Assembly: GCA_002733765.1 (NCBI GenBank)
Contig: NVWU01000007.1
Span: forward strand, 1 to 64,000
Source: Colwellia sp.
Lineage (GTDB): Bacteria > Pseudomonadota > Gammaproteobacteria > Enterobacterales > Alteromonadaceae
DNA length: 64,000 nucleotides
Reading direction: 5' to 3'
The position numbers and the translations under genes are program-made. Under the pieces are notes generated by a model. That model was not told where the DNA came from. It saw only the letters and a program-made list of their open reading frames with translations, and did no database searches. Shown piece after piece: positions 53,953 to 63,809 of this stretch (position 1 is its first letter; each line of letters begins with the position of its first letter).

Positions 53953-54789
53953 ATGAGCACATTAGACTTTTCTACTACACAACTCGAAACTCTTTCATTA
54001 AAAGCGTATGAATTAGGAATAGAATATGCGCCTAGGTTAGCGCTAGCTATTATTACCTTACTCTTGGGTTTATGGATTATTAGCGGGATTACTAAACTCA
54101 TTAAATTATCGATGGAGCGATCAAAGGTTGATCCCACGCTAATTCCATTTATGAGTAGCTTAGTTTCTTGGGTACTTAAAGTGTTGTTATTTATTTCTGT
54201 TGCTTCAATGATAGGTATCGCAACTACTTCATTTATTGCGGTATTAGGTGCAGCAGGCTTAGCTATTGGTTTAGCATTGCAGGGCAGTTTAGCAAACTTT
54301 GCTGGTGGTGTTTTAGTGATGATTTTCAAACCCTACAAAGTAGGTGATTTAATTGAGTCTCAAGGGCACTTAGGTGTAGTAAAAGAAGTACAAATTTTTA
54401 ATACTATTTTAATCGCTCCACAATCTAAACAAGTGATTATACCTAACGGCGCGGCATCTAACGGTTCTATTGTAAATTATACTGTTGAAGGAAAAATACG
54501 GGTCGACCTTACAGTAGGTGTTTCATATGATGCAGATATTGATAAAACAAAAGCGGTATTGATGGAGGTGCTCGTTGCTAACGACAAAGTGATGCAAGAT
54601 CCTGCCCCGTTTATTGGTGTTTTAGAAATGGCTGACAGCTCGGTTAATTTTGCGGTTAGACCGCATTGCTTACCAGAAGATTATTGGGATGTTTTCTTTA
54701 GTGTCAATGAAGCTGTTAAAAAAGCGCTTGATAAAAATGAGATTAATATTCCGTTCCCACAACGCGATGTACATTTAATTCAAAAATAA
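53953..54789 (+). CDS. mscS: Small-conductance mechanosensitive channel
   Basis: A 278-residue MscS channel with three N-terminal helices, the pore helix rich in Gly and Ala (VLGAAGLAIGLALQGSLANFAGGVLVMIFKPY) and the cytoplasmic cage domain (VIIPNGAASNGSIVNYT, DADIDKTKAVL). It opens on membrane tension during osmotic downshock. Ribosome site AAGGAAA lies before the ATG; a terminator follows. Confidence 0.95.
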   Translation: MSTLDFSTTQLETLSLKAYELGIEYAPRLALAIITLLLGLWIISGITKLIKLSMERSKVDPTLIPFMSSLVSWVLKVLLFISVASMIGIATTSFIAVLGAAGLAIGLALQGSLANFAGGVLVMIFKPYKVGDLIESQGHLGVVKEVQIFNTILIAPQSKQVIIPNGAASNGSIVNYTVEGKIRVDLTVGVSYDADIDKTKAVLMEVLVANDKVMQDPAPFIGVLEMADSSVNFAVRPHCLPEDYWDVFFSVNEAVKKALDKNEINIPFPQRDVHLIQK

Positions 54790-54807
54790 TAGTCTATATC
54801 ATTATCT

Positions 54808-54845
54808 AAAGGGCGTTGATATTTAAGTATTAGCGCCTTTTTATT
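54808..54845 (+). terminator. Terminator after mscS
   Basis: A stem AAAGGGCG / CGCCTTTT with a long loop that can form extra pairs, followed by a T-rich stretch, 19 bases past the mscS stop. Confidence 0.75.
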
Positions 54846-54976
54846 AAATGTATACAAAGGCTAATAAGCCGTTAAATAGGGATAAAAAAGTTAAATTTTT
54901 CTCTATGAAATTTTATCCAAACCTTTATGTCGCTTAGCAATATGTTAGGTGCACCATAGACTTATGAGTATTTAGA

Positions 54977-55213
54977 ATGATTTCACGTAAACATCACAAA
55001 ATAGTATTTTCGTTTTTTATGGCATTATTTATGTCAGGTATTATGTCTTTTGTTATCAGTGTTTTTAACGTAGGTCTGGTGACAAATATTATTACGCTTT
55101 GGTTACAAGCGTGGGGCTTTGCATTTATCATTGCTTTTCCAACAATACTGATTGTTTCCCCCGTTGTTCATAAACTCGTTTCGCTGGTATTACATGAAGA
55201 AACCAACCCTTAG
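54977..55213 (+). CDS. DUF2798 membrane protein
   Basis: A 78-residue protein matching DUF2798: two helices (IVFSFFMALFMSGIMSFVISVF; WLQAWGFAFIIAFPTILIVSPVVHKLV). These are small inner-membrane proteins of unknown role. It starts with MISRKHHK and is monocistronic. Confidence 0.85.
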   Translation: MISRKHHKIVFSFFMALFMSGIMSFVISVFNVGLVTNIITLWLQAWGFAFIIAFPTILIVSPVVHKLVSLVLHEETNP

Positions 55214-55325
55214 TATTAACGGTGAAGTACAACATAAAATAGTTCGTTTTATGTTGTACTTTATTATTTTAGTCATCAACATTTTGTGTATTATTAAAGC
55301 GTTGAGGCGGTAGGGTTTTTATTAA

Positions 55326-55499
55326 AATGAACATTTCGATAAAGAAGGCTTGATTGGTTGCTAGATACCTTTAATCGATGGTTTTAAAATCAAAGACATG
55401 AATAAACTGACCTTACGCGGTCAAGAAAAAGTGAATACGCAATGGAAAATATGCTGCTTAGTGAACCACATAGAAAAGTTAAAAAGTAACCTAGATTAA
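55326..55499 (+). pseudogene. IS1182-type transposase C-terminal fragment
   Basis: One reading frame gives KIKDMNKLTLRGQEKVN followed by TQWKICCLVNHIEKLK, then stop at 55497-55499. This is the typical end of IS1182-family transposases (RFTLRGK-KV...QW.LYC.VHNI-KL). An in-frame stop near 55362 and the lack of any upstream part show that it is only a remnant. The whole 55214-55896 gap contains this and the MITE-like element. Confidence 0.75.
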
Positions 55500-55670
55500 A
55501 GGGAAAATCCTTGTTTATTTCCACTAAACACCCTCAAAAGACAAAAACAAGTCATTATTCAACGTTCAGAAAGAAGAAAATAAAAACCGCTAAAAGTGTA
55601 AATATTTTTTATTGTTAAAAGAAAATAATCCAGTTAGAGTGTTTAATTCATAATAATATAAAAAACGAGT

Positions 55671-55832
55671 TATACCAATACGAATAAATATATGATCATT
55701 CTAAATGGACTAAATATTTCAATAACGTCGTTGCTTTCAATCCTAATAGCCAGCTATTACTCAATTAAGCGCCTTGTTCTTGAAAATTTATCCTCATTAA
55801 TCTTAGATCACTAACTTACTAGTATTGGTATT
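55671..55832. repeat. MITE-like element with terminal inverted repeats (copy A)
   Basis: About 160 bases bounded by TATACCAATAC and GTATTGGTATT (10 of 11 matching as inverted repeats) with no coding capacity. The interior (55710-55798) resembles the block at 41332-41419. The outer ends also resemble the ends of the palindromes at 10341 and 30985 (ATACCAA/TTGGTAT). It looks like a non-autonomous mobile element. Confidence 0.65.
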
Positions 55833-55896
55833 ATTCTCTAGGCTCGTTAACTTTGATAAAGAATACTTAATTAACATCTAATTAAAAGGAATTTAT

Positions 55897-57864
55897 ATGA
55901 AATGCGTAAATAAAAAACTCATTGCCGCGCTCTCGATATGCTTTACTGGAGCCGCTTTTGCTGGAACAGAAGCAAAACCCGCCACTCAATATACTATTGA
56001 AGTGAACCAGCAAGTATTAAAGAATTTGCCATTTAATGACAAAACAGACTTTGATAATGCCTTACGAGGTTTTATTGCTAAACCCGATACTCTAACCATC
56101 AAAACTAGTGACGGTGCCCCCGTTTGGGATATGGAAGCTTATAAAAAATATATCAGTATTGATAAAGCAGCTCCTGATACCGTTAACCCTAGCTTATGGC
56201 GTAACTCTCAACTTGTTATGCAGCATGGTTTGTTTGAAGTGACAGAAAATATTTATCAAGTCAGAAGTTACGACTTGTCTAATATTACTTTTATTAAAGG
56301 TGACACGGGTTGGATTGTTTTTGATCCACTTATTTCGAAAGAAACCGCCGAAGCGGCGTTGTATTTTATTAATGGTCAGTTAGGTCAACGCCCTGTGGTA
56401 GGTATTATCTATAGTCATAGCCATATTGACCATTATGGTGGTGCAGAAGGGCTTGTCACTAAAGAAGACGTTGCCGCAGGTAAAGTGAAAATACTTGCCC
56501 CTGAGAATTTCACTGAACATGCCGTTTCTGAAAATGTTATTGCTGGTAATGCCATGGGTAGACGCGCAGTTTATATGTATGGTGCATTATTACCTCGTAA
56601 TGCCAAAGGTGGCGTAAATGGTGGTTTAGGTATGACAGTGTCAACAGGGCATGCAGGATTATTACTGCCTACCCATGAAGTGACGCATACCGATGAAGTA
56701 GTGATCATAGATGGTGTCAAAATGGTCTTTCAAATGACACCAGGCACAGAAGCTCCTGCTGAAATGAATACTTGGTTCCCACAGTGGAATGCTTTATGGA
56801 TGGCAGAAAATACCACCAATACCATGCACAATATTCTAACTTTGCGTGGCGCCGTAGTACGAGATGCGCTTAAATGGTCAAGTTTTCTGAATGAAACTAT
56901 AGAAAAATGGGCCGATAAAGCGGTAGTTAAGTTTCAAGCGCACCATTGGCCAGTATGGGGCAGTGACAATATTATTCCTTATTTTGAAAAACAGCGTGAT
57001 ATTTATAAATTTACTCATGATCAATCAGTACGTTTAATGAACCAAGGCTATAATGGTGAAGAAATTTCTGAAATGATCACTTTACCTGAGTCTTTAGAAA
57101 ATAACTGGGCTACCCGCGGTTACTACGGTACTTTGCGCCATAATAGTCGCGCCGTATATCAGCGTTATATGGGTTGGTATAATGGTAACCCGTCAGACTT
57201 GAATAACTTACCCCCTGTCATGGTGGCAAAAAAATACATTGATTTTATGGGCGGTGAGCAGCAAGTAATTACGAAAGCGCAAAAGTCATTTGATAAAGGA
57301 GAATACCGTTGGGTTGCTGAAGTAATGAAGCATGCAGTATTTAATAATCCTAAAAGTAAAGCGGCGAAAGAGTTATTAGCTGATGCCTATGAGCAATTAG
57401 GTTATCAAGCTGAGTCTGGTCCTTGGCGCTCCGTGTATTTGCAAGGCGCTTTAGAATTGCGTAATGGCGTTCCTAGTGCAGGTGGCACTGATGTTGCGTC
57501 AGCTGACACTATTCGCGCAATGTCGCCAGAAATGTTATTTGATTATTTTGGCGTAAGGTTAAACCCAGAAAAAGCGGCAGGGAAAGACTTTGATATTAAT
57601 ATTAGTTTTACTGATATTGATAGCAAGCATACCTTGATGATCCAAAACTCTGTGCTTAATCATACCAGTAATCAGCATAAAACTGCCGATGTTAGTCTGA
57701 CTATGACCATGGCAACAATGAATGGGATTCAGCTAAAGGAATTTACATTAGAAGAAGCCTTTGATAGTGAAAAAATTAAAATCGCCGGCGATAAAAAATT
57801 AGTTACTGATTTTTTTACCATGTTGGATAATTTTGATTTTTGGTTTAATATCGTTACGCCATAA
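55897..57864 (+). CDS. Periplasmic alkyl/aryl-sulfatase (SdsA1/BDS1 type)
   Basis: A 655-residue secreted alkylsulfatase. Signal peptide to about residue 22 (ends AFAG). The metallo-beta-lactamase domain has the two-zinc motif SHSHIDHYGGAEG and downstream LTLRGAVVRDALKW; a dimerisation domain and a C-terminal SCP2-like domain (from about 530) follow, as in SdsA1. It hydrolyses primary alkyl sulfates such as SDS to alcohol and sulfate. The alcohols produced could feed alcohol dehydrogenases, but this is speculation. A strong hairpin follows at 57871. Confidence 0.93.
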   Translation: MKCVNKKLIAALSICFTGAAFAGTEAKPATQYTIEVNQQVLKNLPFNDKTDFDNALRGFIAKPDTLTIKTSDGAPVWDMEAYKKYISIDKAAPDTVNPSLWRNSQLVMQHGLFEVTENIYQVRSYDLSNITFIKGDTGWIVFDPLISKETAEAALYFINGQLGQRPVVGIIYSHSHIDHYGGAEGLVTKEDVAAGKVKILAPENFTEHAVSENVIAGNAMGRRAVYMYGALLPRNAKGGVNGGLGMTVSTGHAGLLLPTHEVTHTDEVVIIDGVKMVFQMTPGTEAPAEMNTWFPQWNALWMAENTTNTMHNILTLRGAVVRDALKWSSFLNETIEKWADKAVVKFQAHHWPVWGSDNIIPYFEKQRDIYKFTHDQSVRLMNQGYNGEEISEMITLPESLENNWATRGYYGTLRHNSRAVYQRYMGWYNGNPSDLNNLPPVMVAKKYIDFMGGEQQVITKAQKSFDKGEYRWVAEVMKHAVFNNPKSKAAKELLADAYEQLGYQAESGPWRSVYLQGALELRNGVPSAGGTDVASADTIRAMSPEMLFDYFGVRLNPEKAAGKDFDINISFTDIDSKHTLMIQNSVLNHTSNQHKTADVSLTMTMATMNGIQLKEFTLEEAFDSEKIKIAGDKKLVTDFFTMLDNFDFWFNIVTP

Positions 57865-57870
57865 GCTAAT

Positions 57871-57899
57871 CGCAAGGCTGAGGATACCTCAGCCTTGCG
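57871..57899. terminator. Strong hairpin after alkylsulfatase gene
   Basis: A perfect 13-bp stem (CGCAAGGCTGAGG / CCTCAGCCTTGCG) with a 3-base loop, 7 bases after the stop codon. No T-run follows, but stem strength and position fit a terminator. Confidence 0.75.
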
Positions 57900-58562
57900 G
57901 CCGCTCTGTGTATGACTCCGCACAGGGCCGAATCCCTAACTCAAACCTCTGATTAGGGCAGTGAAGCTTGACCTATCCATTTCTTTGTGAATACAAACTC
58001 TCTCATCCAAATAGGCATTGTTCAAGGTTTGTTGGAACTCTGGTGTCAGCTTACCGTTATCTCGAAAAGCTTGAACATTTTCATTTTCCTCTTTCTTGAT
58101 CTGGCAACCAAGTATTTGAACACTAACTTCTCATTACACCACGTCAGTATGGATGGTTTAGACACTAATATTATCCAAAAAATATAAATGATAAGAAGTA
58201 TTAATTGAGCTTGTTTAAAAAACTTCATAATTATACCGCTTTATAACCAATCTAAAATGAATAGGATAGGGTATTAATAACGTTAACAGTCAGCACTTTA
58301 ATACGCCTATATCCCAAATAAATAATAGTTATTGATGGTAATTAGATTTAACAAGTCTATCTCTTTTTTGTCCCCTTTATTTATTGTAAAGTTTTGTATA
58401 AAAAGAAAAATTATAAAATTAATTAAATTAAACTTATTTGATCTATATTAAGTATGTTATATTTTTTATGTGCTAGATAAAAAACAAAATAGACAGAATG
58501 AAACACGGATAATTATATTCTAACCTTATTAAAAACTACGAAAACAACACTAAGGGAAATTA
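57900..58562. other. Gene-free stretch upstream of GGDEF/EAL gene
   Basis: No supported gene. Short overlapping readings exist on both strands around 57987-58228 but lack ribosome sites and family likeness. The last 150 bases are very AT-rich and should hold the promoter of the gene at 58563. Confidence 0.45.
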
Positions 58563-60254
58563 ATGGATATACTGCTAGTCGATGACGACATTGTAGATAG
58601 AGCGGTTATCACACGCACCTTAAAAAAAAGTAATTTAAGTGTCAATATTACTGAAGCGAGGACTGTTGACCAAGGCATAAAACTATACAATCAACATAGT
58701 TTTGATGTGATATTGCTTGATTATAACTTACCTTTGCGTGATGGTATTGAAATGGTCGTTGAAATTCGGAATACGCCAAAAGATTCGAGTACGGCCATTG
58801 TTATGATGAGTACTTCTGAAAATGAAACACTTGCTCTTGAATGCATAAAAGCAGGCGCTCAAGACTTTTTAATAAAATCAGAAATATCTGAAAAAAGGCT
58901 AAGGCGCGCAATTCTTCATGCGACTACTCGACATGATTTAGAAAAAAAATTATTTGAAACATATCAAAAAGTTAAAATACTTGCCGAAACTGATTCTCTT
59001 ACCGGGTTACCCAATCGTTATTTTTTTGACGAATCGTTAAAGTTAGCACTGACCAATAACCGTCGAAATAGTAATACCTTAGCGCTACTATTACTCGATC
59101 TTGATAACTTTAAGTTAATTAATGATAACTTTGGTCACGATACGGGTGATATATTTCTTCAAAAGACAGTATCAATCATTAAAAACTGCCTTCGAGGAAA
59201 TGAAATTTTTGCAAGGTTAGGTGGTGATGAATTCGCGATTACACTTGTTAATCTTGAGAGTAGTGAACATGCAATCTTAGTCGCGCAGCGTATTATAAAT
59301 GCAATGCAGCAGCCTTTAGAGGTTGCATCTACTTTAATTCACTCCACGGTAAGTATTGGTATTGCACTTCAGACAGATAATAGTAAAACGAGTGAAGAAA
59401 TATTTAAACATGCCGATATTGCTATGTACCGCTCAAAAAAGTGGGGGCGTAATCAAGCCTGCTTTTTCGAAGACAAAATGCAAGAAAAATTTTATAAACG
59501 ATTACAAATAGAAGTTGAATTGAGAGTGGCGCTTGAAAAACAGCAGTTCCAATTATTTTATCAGCCTGTATTAGAGCCAAAAAGTGGTAGTGTTAAAGGA
59601 TTTGAAGCGCTCATACGTTGGGAAGTAGACGGTGTCATGAGAGCGCCAGATGAGTTTATTAAGGTTGCAGAGGAGACACAACAAATTTTACCCATTGGCT
59701 TATGGGTTATTGAACAAGCCATTTCTACTTTAGCCAAATGGAATGTTGGTCGAGAAGAGCCTTTTACAATGTCAATTAATGTATCGGCAGTACAATTAAG
59801 AAGTCTTGATATAGTCGACTTTTTAATTGATTGTTTATCCAAGCATAAAGTATCGGCTCATCTAATCGAAATTGAACTAACAGAAACGGTGTTATTTAAA
59901 GATACATTGACTTCTCGACAAGTTATTTCTGCCTTAACAGCAAGTGGTTGTCGTTTATCATTAGATGATTTTGGTACCGGTTATTCGTCTATTGCTCATT
60001 TACGTAATTATCCTATTTCTATTGTGAAAATTGATAAGAGCTTAATGCCCGAAACCGTATTAGATGTTAAAAAAACTGCCTTGGTTGAAGGGCTTGTCGC
60101 AATGGCAACTATATTGGGTTTAGATATTGTAGCAGAAGGTGCAGAAACTCAACTACATGTTGACTTGTGTACAAAACTTAAGATTCAACGTGTTCAAGGG
60201 TATTTTTATTCACGACCAAAACCCCAGCATGAAATTGAAAAAATGTATTTATGA
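58563..60254 (+). CDS. Response regulator with GGDEF and EAL domains
   Basis: A 563-residue c-di-GMP protein. Receiver domain (1-125) with Asp53 as phospho-acceptor and a Lys in LIKSE; GGDEF domain (about 140-300) with intact RLGGDEFAITL; EAL domain (about 315-563) with FEALIRW, INVSAVQL, IEIELTETVLF and LDDFGTGYSSIAHL. Both catalytic sites look intact, so it may make and degrade c-di-GMP under control of the receiver. The CHASE-PAS histidine kinase 53 bases downstream is its likely partner. Confidence 0.95.
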   Translation: MDILLVDDDIVDRAVITRTLKKSNLSVNITEARTVDQGIKLYNQHSFDVILLDYNLPLRDGIEMVVEIRNTPKDSSTAIVMMSTSENETLALECIKAGAQDFLIKSEISEKRLRRAILHATTRHDLEKKLFETYQKVKILAETDSLTGLPNRYFFDESLKLALTNNRRNSNTLALLLLDLDNFKLINDNFGHDTGDIFLQKTVSIIKNCLRGNEIFARLGGDEFAITLVNLESSEHAILVAQRIINAMQQPLEVASTLIHSTVSIGIALQTDNSKTSEEIFKHADIAMYRSKKWGRNQACFFEDKMQEKFYKRLQIEVELRVALEKQQFQLFYQPVLEPKSGSVKGFEALIRWEVDGVMRAPDEFIKVAEETQQILPIGLWVIEQAISTLAKWNVGREEPFTMSINVSAVQLRSLDIVDFLIDCLSKHKVSAHLIEIELTETVLFKDTLTSRQVISALTASGCRLSLDDFGTGYSSIAHLRNYPISIVKIDKSLMPETVLDVKKTALVEGLVAMATILGLDIVAEGAETQLHVDLCTKLKIQRVQGYFYSRPKPQHEIEKMYL

Positions 60255-60307
60255 GAACATTAAAATCATAATGAAATGCTACCTTAAAATTATTTGAAAA
60301 CTATTTA

Positions 60308-62395
60308 ATGGCTGAACAAATGTCTAAAACAAAAATGGTAATAAACGGGTATTACTGGTTAGTAATATTAGCATCACTTTTATTAACAATTTTTGCTTGG
60401 AAAATTTCTGATAACCAAATCCAAGAAAAAAGATCAGAACTATTCAAAACTCAATCAGCGCAATTACTTGACCAAATATCCGAACGAATGTCTCATTACG
60501 AAGTTGCATTAAAAGTTGGTGCAGCGGCCATTCAATTTATCTCCCATGACACCCATGTTGAGGAGTGGCAGCTATTTTCTGAAGCGTTGAATCTAACCGA
60601 AACTTATCCTGGAATTAATGGTATCGGTGTCCTTTACTTTATACAGCCCAACAATTTGAATGAATTTATCAACGCTCAACGTCAATATCGACCTGACTTT
60701 CAAATTCACCCAAACCATGATAAACAAGAATACTGGCCGATTACCTACATAGAACCACTCATCAGTAATGAGAAAGCCGTTGGGTTAGATATGGCATTTG
60801 AACATAATCGTTTAAGTGCGGCCAAAAAATCCAGAGATACAGGTACTACCCAAATTACTGGACCCATAATACTTGTTCAAGATGCGAAAAAAACGCCGGG
60901 ATTTTTACAATATGTTCCATTTTATGATAGCCAAAATATTGAAACGCTTGAACAACGTCAACAGCACTTTGTTGGTCATGTATACGCGCCATTTATTATG
61001 TCTAAATTAATAGAAGGCGCGCTTGAACACAGTAGTCACCAGTTAGTTTTTAGCATAGTCGATGGCAAAGATGTACTTTATGACGAACTACAATCTACTA
61101 ATGATAACTATGATGAAAATCCACTTTTTCAAAAAAAAATAATTCTTGATATGTACGGTCGCCCATGGTCATTTCAAATTCAAACCGCTAGTTCTTTTAG
61201 AGTTTCAACCAGTTCCAATCAACCATTAATTATTCTTATTAGTGGCATTGTGATTAATATTATGTTGTTGTTCTTGTTTATAACACTGACACGTTCACAA
61301 CAAAATGCCATCGAATTGGCGAAAAAAATAACACGTGAGCTTTCAATTAAAGAAGAATACTATCGGCATATAACTGAATCAGCACCTTGTGGCATTATCA
61401 TTATTAATGCAAAGGGCGAAATTGAAACAGTCAATCCTCAAACCTGCGTTCTTTTTGGCTATACTGAAGAAGAGATGATTGGCAAAAATATTGATTTATT
61501 GATACCGGTTAGATATCAAAGTCAGCATCCTCACCACCGTAAAAGCTTTACAGAAAACCCGTCACATCGTCGTATGGGGCTCGGGAGAGATATTTTTGGT
61601 TTAACCAAAAAAGGCGATGAATTCCCGGCTGAAATAGGATTAGCACAATTTTTAAATGGCGATGCACCAAAAACACTCGCGACCATTATTAATATGACCG
61701 AACATGTCCAAGTGACCGAAGAACTAAAGCGGAGTAATAAAGAACTTAATGATTTTGCTTATGTTGCTTCTCATGATTTGAAAGCACCTCTGCGGGGCAT
61801 TATGCAGTTGTCTGCTTGGATTGAAGAAGACATCGCTGATTACGCTACTGAAGATACTAAGTCTAATTTAGCGTTACTGATGAATAGAACATCTCGCTTG
61901 GAAAAATTACTAGAGGATTTATTAGATTATTCTCGTATAGGCCGAAAAGCGGGTGATATTCAAGCAGTTGATACAAAAGAACTTGTGTTGAATGTATTTG
62001 ATTTACAAGATCCTTCTGATAGCATTAAGTTGATTTGTCAAGAGACTATGCCTGTGATCGACATGGTGATATCTCCTTTTGAAACGATAATACGAAATTT
62101 GATCGGTAACGCTATTAAGCATAATAATAAAGAAAATGGGGTTATTACGGTCAGTGCTCAAGAGTTCCCAAGATACTACCAGTTTTCTATTAAAGATAAC
62201 GGTCCTGGTATCCCCGTACGTTATCATAAGCAAATTTTCGAACTATTTAAAACATTACAACCTCGTGATGAAGTTGAAGGAAGTGGTATGGGACTGTCGA
62301 TTATAAAAAAATTACTCGATTATCATGATGGTTCAATCGTTGTTGAATCTGACGGGAAAAGCGGCACATGTTTCACTTTTACATGGCCTAAATAG
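60308..62395 (+). CDS. CHASE-PAS sensor histidine kinase
   Basis: A 695-residue membrane kinase. One N-terminal helix (about 13-32), a periplasmic CHASE domain (about 75-300, with INGIGVLYFIQP and TGPIILVQDAKKTPGFLQYVP), a second helix (about 308-328), a PAS domain (about 345-470), a HisKA helix with His about 489 in YVASHDLKAPLRG, and an ATPase domain with NLIGNAIKH, DNGPGIP and GSGMGLSII. It resembles kinases paired with Rcp1-like regulators, and the next gene is one. The CHASE ligand is unknown. Confidence 0.93.
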   Translation: MAEQMSKTKMVINGYYWLVILASLLLTIFAWKISDNQIQEKRSELFKTQSAQLLDQISERMSHYEVALKVGAAAIQFISHDTHVEEWQLFSEALNLTETYPGINGIGVLYFIQPNNLNEFINAQRQYRPDFQIHPNHDKQEYWPITYIEPLISNEKAVGLDMAFEHNRLSAAKKSRDTGTTQITGPIILVQDAKKTPGFLQYVPFYDSQNIETLEQRQQHFVGHVYAPFIMSKLIEGALEHSSHQLVFSIVDGKDVLYDELQSTNDNYDENPLFQKKIILDMYGRPWSFQIQTASSFRVSTSSNQPLIILISGIVINIMLLFLFITLTRSQQNAIELAKKITRELSIKEEYYRHITESAPCGIIIINAKGEIETVNPQTCVLFGYTEEEMIGKNIDLLIPVRYQSQHPHHRKSFTENPSHRRMGLGRDIFGLTKKGDEFPAEIGLAQFLNGDAPKTLATIINMTEHVQVTEELKRSNKELNDFAYVASHDLKAPLRGIMQLSAWIEEDIADYATEDTKSNLALLMNRTSRLEKLLEDLLDYSRIGRKAGDIQAVDTKELVLNVFDLQDPSDSIKLICQETMPVIDMVISPFETIIRNLIGNAIKHNNKENGVITVSAQEFPRYYQFSIKDNGPGIPVRYHKQIFELFKTLQPRDEVEGSGMGLSIIKKLLDYHDGSIVVESDGKSGTCFTFTWPK

Positions 62396-62414
62396 TATTA
62401 AATAAGGAAAACAA

Positions 62415-62843
62415 ATGAGTAAAGACAATTACAAACACGCTACTATTTTACTTGTTGAAGATGACGATATCGACGCAAAAATAGTTGAACGTGCTTTTAA
62501 TAAATTAAGAATAGCTAACCCTATAATTCGCGCTAAAGATGGTGTTATGGCTTTAGAGTTATTAAGAGATGGCACAGTACCGAGCCCCTATATAATACTG
62601 CTTGATCTTAATATGCCTAAAATGGGTGGCTTAGAAATGCTAGAGGTACTACGAGGTGATAAATGCTTAAGTAAAAGCATAGTATTCGTACTAACAACCA
62701 GTAAAGATGATGAAGACAAAATTGCCGCCTATAACCAAAATATCGCGGGTTATATTGTAAAAGAAAGACTACAAAATGGTTTTGATGAATTAGTTAAGTT
62801 ATTAGATTATTATTGGAGAATAGTAGAACTTCCTGAACAGTAA
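62415..62843 (+). CDS. Single-domain response regulator, Rcp1-like
   Basis: A 142-residue receiver-only protein. Acidic pocket VEDDDID, phospho-acceptor Asp64 in ILLDLNMPKMGG, Thr in VLTTSKDDED and Lys in YIVKERL. Its Rcp1-like form fits the kinase 19 bases upstream, to which it is probably co-transcribed. Having no output domain, it may relay phosphate to another protein, for example the GGDEF/EAL protein at 58563. Confidence 0.93.
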   Translation: MSKDNYKHATILLVEDDDIDAKIVERAFNKLRIANPIIRAKDGVMALELLRDGTVPSPYIILLDLNMPKMGGLEMLEVLRGDKCLSKSIVFVLTTSKDDEDKIAAYNQNIAGYIVKERLQNGFDELVKLLDYYWRIVELPEQ

Positions 62844-62918
62844 TTTATCTGTTTCATTGTGGATAGTAGCTTTTATTATAGTGAATCATTAGTCAGGTTA
62901 TGTATTAAATGAGTATAT

Positions 62919-63809
62919 ATGTTTGATAATTATTTATTAAAAACTAGTTTACTGACAAGTTTGGCGTTAATCGCATTCGCGGCAAACTCTGTACTATGTC
63001 GTTTAGCGTTAGGCAATGGAATCATTGATGCATCAAGCTTTACGGGCATTCGCCTATTATCAGGTGCGGTTGCTCTTTTTGTCATCTTAAGTATTAAGGG
63101 AGGCATTAAAGGTAGTAATAAAGGCTCATCATCCAAAGGCAGTTGGACTGCAAGTTTTACGTTATTTCTTTATGCAATAACATTTTCATATGCTTACCTT
63201 TCTCTTGATACGGGTACAGGTGCGCTTATTCTATTTGGCTCTGTTCAGATCACAATGATAATGCTGTCACTGATTTCTGGTACGCGATTACACCTTATTG
63301 AATGGTCTGGGGTTATTATCGCTTTTACGGGCTTTATTTATCTCATTCTACCAAACATAACTACACCTTCAATTAATGGTTTCATCCTGATGACAGTGTC
63401 TGGAATATCATGGGGAATTTATACATTGAAAGGGCGTGGTTCTAAAAATCCGCTGATGGACACAACCTATAACTTTTTAAGAACTATTCCCTTTGTTGCT
63501 TTATTAGCTGTTTTTACGATGCAAAATATGAATTATTCATCAGAAGGAATAGTTTTAGCCTTAATTTCTGGGGCTATAACATCTGGTGTAGGTTACACAA
63601 TATGGTATATCGTACTTGGCAGCTTATCTTCAACACAAGCCGCTGTTATCCAATTATCTGTACCTGTAATTGCTGCTATAGGTGGTGTTATTTTTGTGTC
63701 TGAGGTAATTACAGTACGTCTGATTATTTCAACCTGCATAGTGCTTAGTGGTATATTAATGGTGGTCTTAGGTAAATATTATTTCACTAAAAATAAAAAC
63801 ATAGAATGA
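62919..63809 (+). CDS. EamA/DMT-family transporter
   Basis: A 296-residue inner-membrane protein with ten hydrophobic helices in two homologous halves, matching drug/metabolite transporters (EamA, RhaT-like): ANSVLCRLALGNGIIDASSFTGIRLL was split here as ANSVLCRLALGNGI and DASSFTGIRLL, and SGAITSGVGYTIWYIVLG occurs in the second half. Substrates of the family range over amino acids and metabolites; this one is unknown. The ribosome site is weak. The gene stands alone at the right edge. Confidence 0.9.
   Translation: MFDNYLLKTSLLTSLALIAFAANSVLCRLALGNGIIDASSFTGIRLLSGAVALFVILSIKGGIKGSNKGSSSKGSWTASFTLFLYAITFSYAYLSLDTGTGALILFGSVQITMIMLSLISGTRLHLIEWSGVIIAFTGFIYLILPNITTPSINGFILMTVSGISWGIYTLKGRGSKNPLMDTTYNFLRTIPFVALLAVFTMQNMNYSSEGIVLALISGAITSGVGYTIWYIVLGSLSSTQAAVIQLSVPVIAAIGGVIFVSEVITVRLIISTCIVLSGILMVVLGKYYFTKNKNIE

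Noticed and set aside
57905-57950. tRNA-like TTCGAATCCC-type sequence
   Set aside because: No cloverleaf: acceptor and anticodon stems could not be formed.
57987-58228. Short overlapping reading frames on both strands
   Set aside because: No ribosome site, no family likeness and hydrophobic low-complexity content typical of AT-rich spacer.
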